A stretch of DNA of 64,000 bases from Thalassobius sp049116315 (GTDB lineage Bacteria; Pseudomonadota; Alphaproteobacteria; Rhodobacterales; Rhodobacteraceae), in the NCBI GenBank assembly GCA_049116315.1, contig JAGDZD010000021.1, positions 9,645 through 73,644 of the forward strand, given 5' to 3'. Each line of letters opens with the position of its first letter. Positions within the stretch are counted from its first letter, which is position 1. Below, one piece after another: positions 17,408-25,624 of the stretch. The notes under the pieces are model-generated. The model was given only the letters and a program-made list of their open reading frames with translations, was not told the origin of the DNA and made no database searches. The position numbers were made by a program, and so were the translations under genes.

Positions 17408-18120
17408 TGCCCATTGCTGTAATCACCGGCGGAAACAAAGGCTTGGGGCTGGCGCAAAGCCAACGCTTCTTAGCGGCCGGATATGAGGTCTATGTTGTGT
17501 CCCGCAGCAAGGGTGACATCGACAGCCTTGGCCCCCAAGCCCAGTGGATCGAGGCCGACCTGTCAACGGGAACTGCCGCCTATCTCGATGAGGTTTTTGC
17601 CAAAACAGGCCCAATTGCCGCCTTGGTGAACAACGCAGGCGCCCATCTGAAAAAGCCCATCTGGGAGGTCAGCCCCGAGGCCTTGGATCAAGTTCTGAAC
17701 ATCAACGTCAAAGCAATGTTTGCCGCCTGTGGGCGCTATGTGGATTTGCACCGTGACGGTGGGGGCGCCATTGTGAACGTCTCCTCGATGGGGGGCATCA
17801 TGGCACTGCCATCTGCGGCGGCCTATGTCACCGCCAAAACTGCCGTTGTTGGGCTGACCCGGTCGGTCGCCGTGGATGCGGCGCAATTTGGCATTCGCTG
17901 CAACGCGGTTAGCCCCGGCTTTATCGACACCGATATGACCCGCGCCATTCTGGCCAAAGACCCGGCGCGACGCGACAAGATCGAAGGCCGCATTCCCAGC
18001 CATCGTTTTGGCACACCGATGGACATTGCCAATGCCATCCATTTCCTTGCCTCCGATCAGGCCGGCTATGTGAATGGCACCAACCTGCCGGTGGACGGCG
18101 GATATGCAATTGGATTTTGA
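17407..18120 (+). CDS. Short-chain dehydrogenase/reductase
   Basis: SDR of 237 aa with TGGNKGLG at residues 7-14, NNAG near 76, a catalytic Ser in NVSSMGG and YVTAK (Y near 140), followed by SPGFIDTDM. Its ATG overlaps the stop of the upstream solute-binding-like gene by one base (TGATG), and the downstream alcohol dehydrogenase starts one base after its stop, so the three genes form a tight operon. It resembles gluconate 5-dehydrogenase/3-oxoacyl reductase-type SDRs; the substrate is unknown. A polyol or hydroxyacid is likely given the zinc dehydrogenase partner. Confidence 0.85.
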   Translation: MPIAVITGGNKGLGLAQSQRFLAAGYEVYVVSRSKGDIDSLGPQAQWIEADLSTGTAAYLDEVFAKTGPIAALVNNAGAHLKKPIWEVSPEALDQVLNINVKAMFAACGRYVDLHRDGGGAIVNVSSMGGIMALPSAAAYVTAKTAVVGLTRSVAVDAAQFGIRCNAVSPGFIDTDMTRAILAKDPARRDKIEGRIPSHRFGTPMDIANAIHFLASDQAGYVNGTNLPVDGGYAIGF

Positions 18121-18121
18121 G

Positions 18122-19156
18122 ATGACACATATTGCCACCAAACTCACCGCCGCGCAGACCCTAGAGATGCACCGCCAAACCGCCGGTCCCATTCCCGCTG
18201 GACATGTGCGTCTGCGATTGGCCGTGGCCAGCCTGTGTGGCACCGATTTGCATTATTACCGGCACTTTTCGAACGCTGGCTTTGTGTTGCAGACCCCTGT
18301 GACCTTGGGACACGAGGCTTGCGCCTATGTTGAAGAGCCCAACGGCAGTGGTCTGACCCGCGGCACGTTGGTCGCGCTGAACCCGATCATGAATTGCGGC
18401 ACCTGCGATCCCTGCACAGAAGGCGAGGTCAACCTGTGTCGCGCCAAGAAGTTCCCCGGATCGGCCACAACGGTTCCGCATCTGGATGGGTTCTTTCGCG
18501 AGGTTATCGATCACCCGGTGGCGCAATGCCGCCCGGTTTCCGACGATGTGGACCCGCGCCATTTGACCTTTGCCGAACCTATGGCCTGTGCGCTGCATTC
18601 TTTGAACAAGGGACAGGTCAAAGCAGGGGACAAGGTCTTGATCACCGGCTGTGGGCCAATGGGGTTGCTGGCCATCGCCGCCGCGGCGGCGCGCGGGGCC
18701 ACGGTGACCTGTCTTGATATTCGCGCCAGCGCTGTTGACGTTGGCCTCAAGGCAGGGGCCACAACTGGGCTTGTGCCCGGTCAATTTGATCCCGCAGAAA
18801 TCGACGGCACCTTTGATGTGGCGATCGAAGCGTCGGGCGCGATTGCGGCGTTTAACACCGGTCTTGCCGCGCTGCGCCGCAAGGGGCGCCTATCGATCCT
18901 ATCCAACATCCAGCTGACCCAAGCCGAAGTGCGCTTGAATCTTGTCATGCTGAAAGAGATCGAAATTGTCGGGTCGTTCCAATTCAACGCCGAATTTGAA
19001 GAGGCCGTACAACTGATCGAATCCAAGACGGTCGATTTTGAGGGTCTCACCGCCAGCAGCTTTCCTTTGGCCCGGGCCAAAGAGGCCTTTGAGCTGATGC
19101 TCAGCGGTCAGGCCTTTGGCAAAATTCTGTTAGAGGGGGCTGATCCAGTAGGCTGA
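18122..19156 (+). CDS. Zinc-dependent alcohol dehydrogenase (L-idonate/threonine dehydrogenase type)
   Basis: Medium-chain dehydrogenase, 344 aa. Catalytic zinc ligands are C39 (SLCGTD) and H64 (TLGHE). The structural-zinc cysteines C92, C95, C98 and C106 are all present. The Rossmann motif is GCGPMGLLA near 178. It resembles L-idonate 5-dehydrogenase and related polyol/sugar-acid dehydrogenases. The start at 18122 follows the SDR stop by one base; an earlier in-frame ATG lies inside the SDR. An SDR plus Zn-MDR pair is typical for interconverting a hydroxy sugar acid through a keto intermediate. Confidence 0.88.
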   Translation: MTHIATKLTAAQTLEMHRQTAGPIPAGHVRLRLAVASLCGTDLHYYRHFSNAGFVLQTPVTLGHEACAYVEEPNGSGLTRGTLVALNPIMNCGTCDPCTEGEVNLCRAKKFPGSATTVPHLDGFFREVIDHPVAQCRPVSDDVDPRHLTFAEPMACALHSLNKGQVKAGDKVLITGCGPMGLLAIAAAAARGATVTCLDIRASAVDVGLKAGATTGLVPGQFDPAEIDGTFDVAIEASGAIAAFNTGLAALRRKGRLSILSNIQLTQAEVRLNLVMLKEIEIVGSFQFNAEFEEAVQLIESKTVDFEGLTASSFPLARAKEAFELMLSGQAFGKILLEGADPVG

Positions 19157-19195
19157 ACGCACCCGCGCAAACCGAGGACCAAAGTGCGTTTATTT

Positions 19196-19206
19196 TGGTC
19201 AGACCA
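19196..19206. promoter_or_regulatory. FadR/GntR-type operator core TGGTCAGACCA
   Basis: A perfect 11-bp palindrome of the T-N-G-T-N3-A-C-N-A form bound by FadR-subfamily GntR regulators. It lies 40 bp after the zinc dehydrogenase stop and 420 bp before the importer gene, so its target is unclear. Similar cores occur at 47754 and 49473. Confidence 0.35.
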
Positions 19207-19517
19207 TAAATCAGGACATCATTGACCATCCAGTCAATATTGATACTTTTTGGCAATATGGTCATACCTAACTTGCAATGTGGTAACGCATACGTTATCA
19301 ACTGCGCTAATCATGCCGACGTGGCGCGCCACATGCGCCCGACCTGCGCTGATCCATTTGACGTTCGCTGCGCGCCTTTCTAGGCGACCGGGGCTGGCGT
19401 GCAGTTCCGGCCGGCCAAATGGCCGTTTAAACCCCGCAGATCTGGGGTCGTTCTTCCCGTGTGGATCAGCGTAACATACTGATTTAAATAACTTAATCTT
19501 CCCCTCACGAATCACTT

Positions 19518-19538
19518 GCAAGTATAGAAATTACTTGC
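19518..19538. promoter_or_regulatory. 21-bp operator of the ribose-type importer (IclR-like element)
   Basis: Inverted repeat GCAAGTA-7-TACTTGC with perfect 7-bp arms, 88 bp upstream of the binding-protein ATG. It closely matches the minus-strand reading of 16222-16242, so the importer is probably co-regulated with the enoyl-CoA hydratase/SDR block. Confidence 0.65.
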
Positions 19539-19626
19539 TCATATGAAAACGTCACGGGTGCATCACTGCGCCCCGAGGGGCAGCGCACATCACTGAGCGC
19601 TGAAAATTTTAAGGGAGGACACACAG

Positions 19627-20580
19627 ATGAACAAATTCCTAGGAGCCGTATTCGCCGGAGCCATGACATTGGCAAGCGCCGCGTTCGCAGACGACCAGAT
19701 CAAACTGGGCCTGTCCGTTGACCAGCTGTTTGAAAGCCGGGTTGGCGTGAACAACGCGATCAAAGCCGAAGCAGCGGAGCGCGGCTTTAGCGTGATCGAA
19801 GTGGTTGCCGATGGCGACGCACAGGCACAAAACGCGCAGATCCAGTCACTGATCACGCAGGAAGTCGACGCCATTCTGGTCTGCGCCGTAGATCAAAACA
19901 CCATCGAACGCGCGCTGATCGCCGCGAAACGCGCTGGCATCCCCGTTGTGGCCTATGACCGCGACCTGCCAGAAAGCCGCGTCGTCGAAGCCTTTGTTGG
20001 ACCTGACTCTCTGTTTGACGGCCGCGAAGCTGGCAAATTCATGTCCGAAGCTCTGTCATCTGTCGAAGGTGAAGTGGTTCTGGTTGAACTGATCGGCGCT
20101 TTGAACGACCAAAACGGCATCGACCGTTCCGCAGGCTGGCGCGAAGAAATCGCCAAGCTGAAAGACGTGCGCATCATCGAAGTGCCCACCGATTGGGACA
20201 GCTCACGCGCTTTGGCGGGCACACAGAACGCCTTCCAAGCCAATGAAACCATCCACGGCGTCTTTGCCGCAACTGACACGCATATCCCAGCAGTTGAAAC
20301 CGCTCTGACCGATATCGGCAAGCTGTCTGCAGTGGGCGAAGACGGCCACATCGTTGTCACCGGCATCAACGGCTCGAACGACGGCTACACAGCGGTTGCG
20401 GCTGGCAATGCGGATGGCATCGTTGTGATGGATCTTGACGGCACTGGCCGCACGGCGGTGGCCCTGGCGGTTGACCTGATCGAGGGCAAGTCTGTGCCAC
20501 GTACCAACGTGATCCCGGGCAAGTTCTACACAACTGAAAACATCGTGGACAACAAAGCGGCCATCTGGGGCGCCAACTGA
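19627..20580 (+). CDS. Ribose-type sugar ABC transporter substrate-binding protein
   Basis: Periplasmic binding protein of the RbsB family (Peripla_BP_4), 317 aa. The signal peptide is at 1-21 (MNKFLGAVFAGAMTLASA, cleavage after AFA before DDQ). Typical features are GDAQAQNAQIQSLITQ, VDAILVCAVDQN and VAYDRDLP in the N-lobe, with a sugar-contact region near GPDS. A good AGGGAGG site precedes the ATG. It is the first gene of a complete importer (binding protein, permease, ATPase, permease). The substrate is unknown; with SDR/MDR dehydrogenases upstream, a polyol or pentose is plausible. Confidence 0.92.
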   Translation: MNKFLGAVFAGAMTLASAAFADDQIKLGLSVDQLFESRVGVNNAIKAEAAERGFSVIEVVADGDAQAQNAQIQSLITQEVDAILVCAVDQNTIERALIAAKRAGIPVVAYDRDLPESRVVEAFVGPDSLFDGREAGKFMSEALSSVEGEVVLVELIGALNDQNGIDRSAGWREEIAKLKDVRIIEVPTDWDSSRALAGTQNAFQANETIHGVFAATDTHIPAVETALTDIGKLSAVGEDGHIVVTGINGSNDGYTAVAAGNADGIVVMDLDGTGRTAVALAVDLIEGKSVPRTNVIPGKFYTTENIVDNKAAIWGAN

Positions 20581-20594
20581 TCCACCTTTGACAG

Positions 20595-20622
20595 ATGCCG
20601 TCCCGCGGAACCGGGGCGGCAT
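20595..20622 (+). promoter_or_regulatory. Intercistronic hairpin after the ribose-type binding-protein gene
   Basis: ATGCCGTCCCG (20595-20605) pairs with CGGGGCGGCAT (20612-20622), with one T-G pair and a 6-nt loop, 14 nt after the stop codon and 25 nt before the permease ATG. No T-run follows. It is likely an mRNA-stabilising or attenuating stem favouring binding-protein expression. Confidence 0.75.
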
Positions 20623-20647
20623 TCCCATTTATTCGAGAAGAAGACAC

Positions 20648-21589
20648 ATGATCCGGCCTCTGACTTCTGCCGTGCGTCACTATCCAGCTGTGCCCGTTGT
20701 GGCCACTCTGGTGGTGGCTTTTTCACTGCTATCTCCTTACTTTTTAAGCGCAGGCAATCAGCAGGCGATGTTGGCCTCCAACTCGGTTGTGTTGATCGCC
20801 GCAGTGGGGATGACCTTTGTGTTTCTCACCGGTGGCATCGATTTGTCGATCTCAACGGTGATCAGCGCCAGCGCCGTGATCTCTGGGCTCGTGATGGCCT
20901 CAACCGATAATGTGGCTTTGGGCGCCGTGACCGCCTTGGCGGTGGGCGCAAGTTTTGGCGCGGTAAACGGGGCGCTGATCGGCATCTTAGGGCTGACGCC
21001 CTTTATCACCACCATGGCCACCCAGTTGATTGCGCGCGGCATTGCCTTTGTCTTGTCTCAAGGGGTCGCTGTAAAAGGCACACCGTTTTTCATGTTGGAC
21101 TTTGGCTTTTGGCTGTGGCTGGGCATCCCGGCAGTCACCTGGATCGCGTTGGGCATTGTGCTGATCTCGGCGTTCTTTTTGTCGATGACCAGCTGGGGAC
21201 GCGAAGTGTTTCTGGTGGGGTCAAACCGCAACTCGGCCCGATTTGCCGGCATCAACGTCCCAAAGGTTGAATTCAGCGTCTATCTGATTTCCGGGCTGCT
21301 TGGGGGCGCGGCGGGCTTTGTCTCGATTGCCAATCTGGGCAATGCAATCCCCGGTGTTGGCGACACCTTGTTGTTGATCATCATTGGCGCTGTGGTCCTT
21401 GGGGGCACCGCAATGGAGGGCGGCGAAGGATCAATCATGCGCACCTTGATTGGGGTTGGCTTGCTGTCGGTCCTGATCAACGGCCTCAACCTGTTGGGCA
21501 TCCCATTTTACGATCAACTGATCGTGCAAGGTGTGCTGATCTTTGTCGGGACATGGCTGGCCATGACCCTCACACGGAGGCGGTCATGA
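20648..21589 (+). CDS. Ribose-type ABC transporter permease (RbsC family)
   Basis: 313 aa inner-membrane permease, mostly hydrophobic, with 8-10 predicted helices. The RbsC signature GGIDLSISTVI is near residue 60 and TSWGREVFLVGSN near 185. The start at 20648 is used because the longer reading begins inside the hairpin. It overlaps the ATPase start by 4 nt (ATGA). This importer has two different RbsC-like permeases (the other at 23078), suggesting a heterodimeric channel. Confidence 0.9.
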   Translation: MIRPLTSAVRHYPAVPVVATLVVAFSLLSPYFLSAGNQQAMLASNSVVLIAAVGMTFVFLTGGIDLSISTVISASAVISGLVMASTDNVALGAVTALAVGASFGAVNGALIGILGLTPFITTMATQLIARGIAFVLSQGVAVKGTPFFMLDFGFWLWLGIPAVTWIALGIVLISAFFLSMTSWGREVFLVGSNRNSARFAGINVPKVEFSVYLISGLLGGAAGFVSIANLGNAIPGVGDTLLLIIIGAVVLGGTAMEGGEGSIMRTLIGVGLLSVLINGLNLLGIPFYDQLIVQGVLIFVGTWLAMTLTRRRS

Positions 21590-23076
21590 CAGATATCGCT
21601 CACGGTGCTGCGCTCTCTGTGCGCGGCCTATCCAAATCCTTTGCGGGCAAAACCGTTGTCCAAGATCTGAACTTTGATCTGCATCCCGGGGAAATCATCG
21701 CCCTTGTGGGTGAAAACGGCGCGGGAAAATCGACCACCAAAAACATGCTGTGCGGGTTGCTGACCCCCAGCGCTGGCCAAATCTATGTTGGCGGGCAAAA
21801 AGTCGACAAAGTCCTCGGCGAAGATCACGGCATTTCTGCGGTTCACCAAGAACTCAGCCTGTTTCAATCACTGAGCGTGGCGGAAAACATGTGTATCAGC
21901 CGCCTGCCCGGCACCGCGACCCGCGTCAACTGGGCCGAAGCCGAACAAATTGCCCGCGATCAGCTTGATTTCCTTGGCCTCGATGTGGATCCCAATATCC
22001 CCATCGAACGGCTGGGGGCGGGCAAACAGCAAATTGTCGAGATCGGCAAAGCCGTTTTGCACGCAGACAAAGTGTTGATCTTGGACGAACCCACCACCTC
22101 TCTGACCGCCGTAGAACGCGAAAAACTGTTCGAGATTTTGGACAAGCTAAAGGCGCGCGGTCTGGCGATCATTTTCATCTCGCACTTCATGGAAGAGATC
22201 TATCGCGTGTGCGACAGCTACGTTGTGCTGCGCGATGGCCAACAGGTGGGGACAGGCCCCTTGGCCGATATGCCCCAACCCCAACTCGAAGAGCTGATGG
22301 TCGGGCGCAGCATCGATGCGGCCGGGTTTGATCACACCGCCCCGCAAGACGACGAAGCTCTGCGGATCGAAGCATTGGAAAGTGCCGATTTCCATCAGAT
22401 TTCTCTGCGTTTGAAAAAGGGCGAGATTCTGGGGATCGGTGGGTTGATGGGCGCTGGTCGCACCGAAACCGCCGAAGCCATCTTTGGTTTGCGCGCCTGC
22501 AAAGGCCGGGTCTGGGTGCACGATCAAGAGGTCAGCCCAATCACGGTGAAAAACATGAAGGCCCGCAACGTGGTCTATGTGCCCGAGGATCGCCGCGCCA
22601 ATGGGCTGTTTTTGAACCGACCCGTGCGCGAAAACCTCTCGGCCGCTTCGATCTTGCGCTTTGCCAAACGCGTTGTGCGCGGCTTTGGGTTTCGCGGCGA
22701 GCGGCAAAAGGCCAAGACCATCGTCTCCGAGATGAATATCTCGATCCCCCATATCGAAAACCAAGTCGGCGATCTGTCCGGCGGCAATCAACAAAAGGTT
22801 CTTTTGGGGCGCTGGTTGGCGCTGGCCCCCGAGGTGATCATCCTCGATGAGCCCACAAAGGGCGTCGATATTGGGGCCAAGTTTGACATCCACGCCAAGA
22901 TCACAGCGCTCGCCAAAGCGGGTGCCGGGGTGATCATTGTCTCCTCGGACTTGCCCGAGTTGCTGAATATTTCGCATCGCATTGCCGTGATGCGCAAAGG
23001 CCGCATCGTGGGTGAATTTGATCGTTCAGAATTTGACCCGGCGCGGATCATTTCGCTTGCCGCCAGCGGAGGCTGA
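21586..23076 (+). CDS. Ribose-type ABC transporter ATPase (RbsA family, two nucleotide-binding domains)
   Basis: 496 aa cytoplasmic ATPase with tandem ABC domains. Domain 1 has Walker A GENGAGKST (about residues 42-50) and Walker B VLILDEPTTSL. Domain 2 has the degenerate Walker A GLMGAGRTE typical of RbsA/MglA, signature LSGGNQQKV and Walker B VIILDEPTKGVD. The start at 21586 has GGAGG 6 nt upstream and overlaps the permease stop (ATGA). It powers the importer 19627-24067. Confidence 0.93.
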   Translation: MTDIAHGAALSVRGLSKSFAGKTVVQDLNFDLHPGEIIALVGENGAGKSTTKNMLCGLLTPSAGQIYVGGQKVDKVLGEDHGISAVHQELSLFQSLSVAENMCISRLPGTATRVNWAEAEQIARDQLDFLGLDVDPNIPIERLGAGKQQIVEIGKAVLHADKVLILDEPTTSLTAVEREKLFEILDKLKARGLAIIFISHFMEEIYRVCDSYVVLRDGQQVGTGPLADMPQPQLEELMVGRSIDAAGFDHTAPQDDEALRIEALESADFHQISLRLKKGEILGIGGLMGAGRTETAEAIFGLRACKGRVWVHDQEVSPITVKNMKARNVVYVPEDRRANGLFLNRPVRENLSAASILRFAKRVVRGFGFRGERQKAKTIVSEMNISIPHIENQVGDLSGGNQQKVLLGRWLALAPEVIILDEPTKGVDIGAKFDIHAKITALAKAGAGVIIVSSDLPELLNISHRIAVMRKGRIVGEFDRSEFDPARIISLAASGG

Positions 23077-23077
23077 C

Positions 23078-24067
23078 ATGGACCAGCTCAAAACACTCTT
23101 CTCACGTCAGAAATGGCTGGCCATCGCTTTGGCCACAGTTGGCCTTGGCGCGTTGCTCACCCTGCTCTCTCCCGCCTTTTTGACCCTGTCGAATTTTCAG
23201 TCGATCTTGGTGCAATCCAGCGTCACCGCGATCATGGCCATTGGCATGGCCTTTATCATCATGTCCGGCGGCATCGATATCTCGATGGGAGCGATCTTGT
23301 TCTTCACCTCTGCCCTATTTGCGCAACTGATGCTCGACACCGGCTCCTACCCGCTGGCCTTTATCGCCGCGATGACCTGCGCCACCGCCCTTGGGGCGTT
23401 GAACGGGGCGCTGGTGATCTGGTTCAAGATGTCCCCCTTGATCACCACCTTGGCGACCTATTCGATCTATCGCGGCATGGCGATCCATCTGACAGGGGCG
23501 CAGAACATCCCGGTGCCACGGGATATGGGGTTTCTGGGCAATGGGCGGATCTGGGGCATTCCTGTGCCTATCTTGCTGTTGTTGGTGGTCTTTGCCATCG
23601 GGATCTATGCGCTGACCCGCACCCGCTTTGGCGTCTTTGTGCGCGCCATTGGCAATTCGCAACGCTCGGCGCGGGAAACCAACCTGCCGATCGGGCGCAC
23701 CACCATTTTGGTCTATGCCATCGGCGGGTTTGTCACCGGGATTGCCGCGCTGATCCTGCTGGCCCGTGTGGGTGGCCTACAGTCGGGGATCGGAATCGGG
23801 ATCGAATTCACGGTGATTGCAGCGGTGATCTTGGGGGGCACGAAATTGACAGGCGGTTCTGGCACCATTGTCGGCAGCGTCATTGGCGCTCTGTTTTTGG
23901 TGCTGATCGACAACGGTCTGAACTTGATGAACGCCTCACCCTATATCTATGACATTGTTCGCGGTGCTGTGCTTTTGGCGGCGGTGGTTGTGGATCGCCT
24001 GTCAGCACATCGCGCAGCCCAACAGCTGGTGCGCCAACGCGGCCTCAGACTGCGCGAAGCCACATGA
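23078..24067 (+). CDS. Second ribose-type ABC transporter permease (RbsC family)
   Basis: 329 aa inner-membrane permease with the RbsC motif SGGIDISMGAILF near residue 60, TRTRFGVFVRAIGN near 180 and GGTKLTGGSGTIVGSVIGA near 255. It begins one base after the ATPase stop, with GGAGG 5 nt before the ATG. It is the last gene of the importer operon; the ccdAB operon follows with its own promoter. Confidence 0.9.
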   Translation: MDQLKTLFSRQKWLAIALATVGLGALLTLLSPAFLTLSNFQSILVQSSVTAIMAIGMAFIIMSGGIDISMGAILFFTSALFAQLMLDTGSYPLAFIAAMTCATALGALNGALVIWFKMSPLITTLATYSIYRGMAIHLTGAQNIPVPRDMGFLGNGRIWGIPVPILLLLVVFAIGIYALTRTRFGVFVRAIGNSQRSARETNLPIGRTTILVYAIGGFVTGIAALILLARVGGLQSGIGIGIEFTVIAAVILGGTKLTGGSGTIVGSVIGALFLVLIDNGLNLMNASPYIYDIVRGAVLLAAVVVDRLSAHRAAQQLVRQRGLRLREAT

Positions 24068-24140
24068 GGTTGGCGGTGACCTGATCCCGTACTGAGGGTC
24101 AGATTTGGGGTTGGGTCGCCGCCCGCAGCCTCACATTGAA

Positions 24141-24161
24141 ATACACACGCAACGTGTGTAT
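24141..24161. promoter_or_regulatory. ccdAB operator palindrome
   Basis: Perfect inverted repeat ATACACACG-CAA-CGTGTGTAT, 26 bp upstream of the ccdA ATG and overlapping the probable promoter (TATACT at 24159-24164). It is the expected site for CcdA/CcdB autorepression. Confidence 0.7.
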
Positions 24162-24187
24162 ACTATGGGTCAACACAGGATCGATTG

Positions 24188-24433
24188 ATGCCCCATAGCC
24201 CCACCGCCAAACAACGCACCAACGTCAGCATCGATGCTGATGTGCTTGCCGCTGCCCGCGCAATGAAACTGAACGTCTCCGCCATAAGCGAAGCCGCCGT
24301 CAGCGCCGCAGTGCGCCAAGCGCAGGCCGAAAGCTGGGCCAAAGAAAACGCACAGGCCCTGGCTGATCGTCGCGATTGGATTGCCAACCACGGCACCGCT
24401 CTGGCGGATCTTCAGGTTCTCAAGCTCGACTGA
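24188..24433 (+). CDS. ccdA: CcdA-family antitoxin
   Basis: 81 aa antitoxin. The N-terminus (residues 8-50: RTNVSIDADVLAAARAMKLN, ISEAAVSAAV) is a ribbon-helix-helix DNA-binding domain and the C-terminus is the CcdB-neutralising tail (ENAQALADRRDWIANHG), which matches the CcdA pattern well. The ATG at 24188 is preferred over an in-frame TTG at 24185. The stop overlaps the toxin start (TGATG), as usual for antitoxin-toxin pairs. It neutralises CcdB and represses the operon through the palindrome at 24141. Confidence 0.9.
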   Translation: MPHSPTAKQRTNVSIDADVLAAARAMKLNVSAISEAAVSAAVRQAQAESWAKENAQALADRRDWIANHGTALADLQVLKLD

Positions 24434-24729
24434 TGGCCCAATTTCACGTCTATTCTGTGCCCGGTGGTCGGCTTGTGCTGGATCTGCAAACCGATCTGAT
24501 CGACACCGGCACCCGGGTTGTCGCCCCGCTGATCCCGCTCAGCGACGGGCCACGCCCCCTCACCCGCCTCGAACCGATCTTTGACATTGATGGCATCGAC
24601 TATGTCCTGCACACCGCTGAGATGGCCGCCCTTCCAGCGGCGGTGATCCATGGCGATCCGATTGCCGATTTCACCCCGCGTGAGTATGAAATCAAAGGGG
24701 CGCTTGATATGGTGTTTTCTGGGTTTTAA
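24433..24729 (+). CDS. ccdB: CcdB-family toxin (gyrase inhibitor)
   Basis: 98 aa toxin of the CcdB family, a DNA-gyrase poison used for plasmid maintenance. Recognised by QFHVYSV at the start, LVLDLQTDLIDT, MAALPAAVIHGDPIADF and the C-terminal REYEIKGALDMVF. The last residues are FSGF where F-plasmid CcdB has FWGI; Trp and Ile of that tail are known to be important for gyrase poisoning in the F protein, so activity may be altered. Length is close to the F protein (101 aa). It is translationally coupled to ccdA. Confidence 0.88.
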   Translation: MAQFHVYSVPGGRLVLDLQTDLIDTGTRVVAPLIPLSDGPRPLTRLEPIFDIDGIDYVLHTAEMAALPAAVIHGDPIADFTPREYEIKGALDMVFSGF

Positions 24730-24791
24730 CCCCGTCCGCAAGTTCCACCGCAGCCACTGGATTCACTTGCCCCACAACCAGTCACAGTTTG

Positions 24792-24819
24792 AATCGGGGC
24801 CGCCAGAGCGCCCCCGATT
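24792..24819. terminator. Hairpin between converging ccdB and SDR genes
   Basis: AATCGGGG (24792-24799) pairs with CCCCGATT (24812-24819) around a GC-rich 12-nt loop. It lies in the 128-bp gap between the ccdB stop and the converging SDR stop. No long T-run is present, so termination may be bidirectional but weak. Confidence 0.6.
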
Positions 24820-24857
24820 TCGTCACTGATACTGCCCAAAAGGCCCAAAAACAAAGG

Positions 24858-25610
24858 CTAGTACGTTGCCCGCCCCCCAGAAAGGTCAAAGACCGCCCCG
24901 GTGGTATACGAACATTCTGACGAACACATAAAGGCAACCATGCCAGCGATTTCATCAACGCTGCCCATGCGCCCCATTGGGATCTTGGACAGCATATAGC
25001 CAATCTGTTCTTGCGTCACATCGGCCAACATTTCAGTCTCGATCACCGCGGGGCAAATAACATTCACCCGAATGTTGCTTTGCGCCAACTCTTTGCCAAG
25101 GCTTTTGGTCAATGTGATCACGCCACCTTTGGACACCGAATAGGCCGAAGCATTGGGATTGCCATCTTTGCCCGCCATCGAGGCGATGTTGGCAATCCGG
25201 CCATACCCGCCCTTTTGCATGATCGGCACGATGGCCCGACAGGTGTGGAAAATGCCTGACAGATTGACGTCCAAGACCTGTTGCCAGACCTCAAGCGGAA
25301 ACGTGGTCACCGGTGCGTTGACCCCGGCAATGCCTGCCGAGTTGACCAAAATATCGATGCCCCCAAATTGGGTCTCAACCTCTGCAGCGGCGGCCTCTAC
25401 CGTGGCGTAATCTGCCACGTTCACCACATTGGTGATCACCTCACCATGGGCAGACAGCGCCTCCTGCGCGGTCTTCAATGTCTCGGCACTGATGTCCCAC
25501 AGAGCAACGCGCCCGCCTTCTTCCAGAATGCGCTTGGCAATGGCAAAGCCCATGCCCCGTGCGCCCCCTGTGATCACGGCGCGCCGGCCGCTCATATCGT
25601 AAGTATTCAT
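24858..25610 (-). CDS. Short-chain dehydrogenase/reductase
   Basis: 250 aa SDR with TGGARGMG (residues 13-20), NSAG near 90, catalytic Ser in NIASMAG and YSVSK, and the common SDR C-terminus AVFDLSGGRATY. The start at 25610 follows AGGGGTT. It is the last gene of the leftward ABC/SDR operon (binding protein, two permeases, ATPase, SDR, SDR), 14 nt after the preceding SDR. Probable role: oxidation of a sugar or a 2-keto-3-deoxy sugar acid. Confidence 0.85.
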   Translation of the reverse strand: MNTYDMSGRRAVITGGARGMGFAIAKRILEEGGRVALWDISAETLKTAQEALSAHGEVITNVVNVADYATVEAAAAEVETQFGGIDILVNSAGIAGVNAPVTTFPLEVWQQVLDVNLSGIFHTCRAIVPIMQKGGYGRIANIASMAGKDGNPNASAYSVSKGGVITLTKSLGKELAQSNIRVNVICPAVIETEMLADVTQEQIGYMLSKIPMGRMGSVDEIAGMVAFMCSSECSYTTGAVFDLSGGRATY

Positions 25611-25624
25611 TGGAACCCCTCTTC

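Larger units (their letters stand above)
19157..19626. other. 470-bp intergenic region rich in palindromes, no gene seen
   Basis: Between the zinc dehydrogenase and the ribose-type importer. It holds TGGTCAGACCA (19196-19206), ATTGAC-6-GTCAAT (19221-19238), TCAATATTGA (19234-19243), TAACG-CATA-CGTTA (19284-19297) and the IclR-like element at 19518. Open frames here have no recognisable protein. GC-rich stems (GGCCGGCCAAATGGCC, CCCCGCAGATCTGGGG) occur around 19408-19447. It reads as a complex promoter/leader. Confidence 0.6.

Noticed and set aside
19234..19521. Leftward 95-codon frame
   Set aside because: It spans several palindromes and the importer promoter region and shows no domain or ribosome site.
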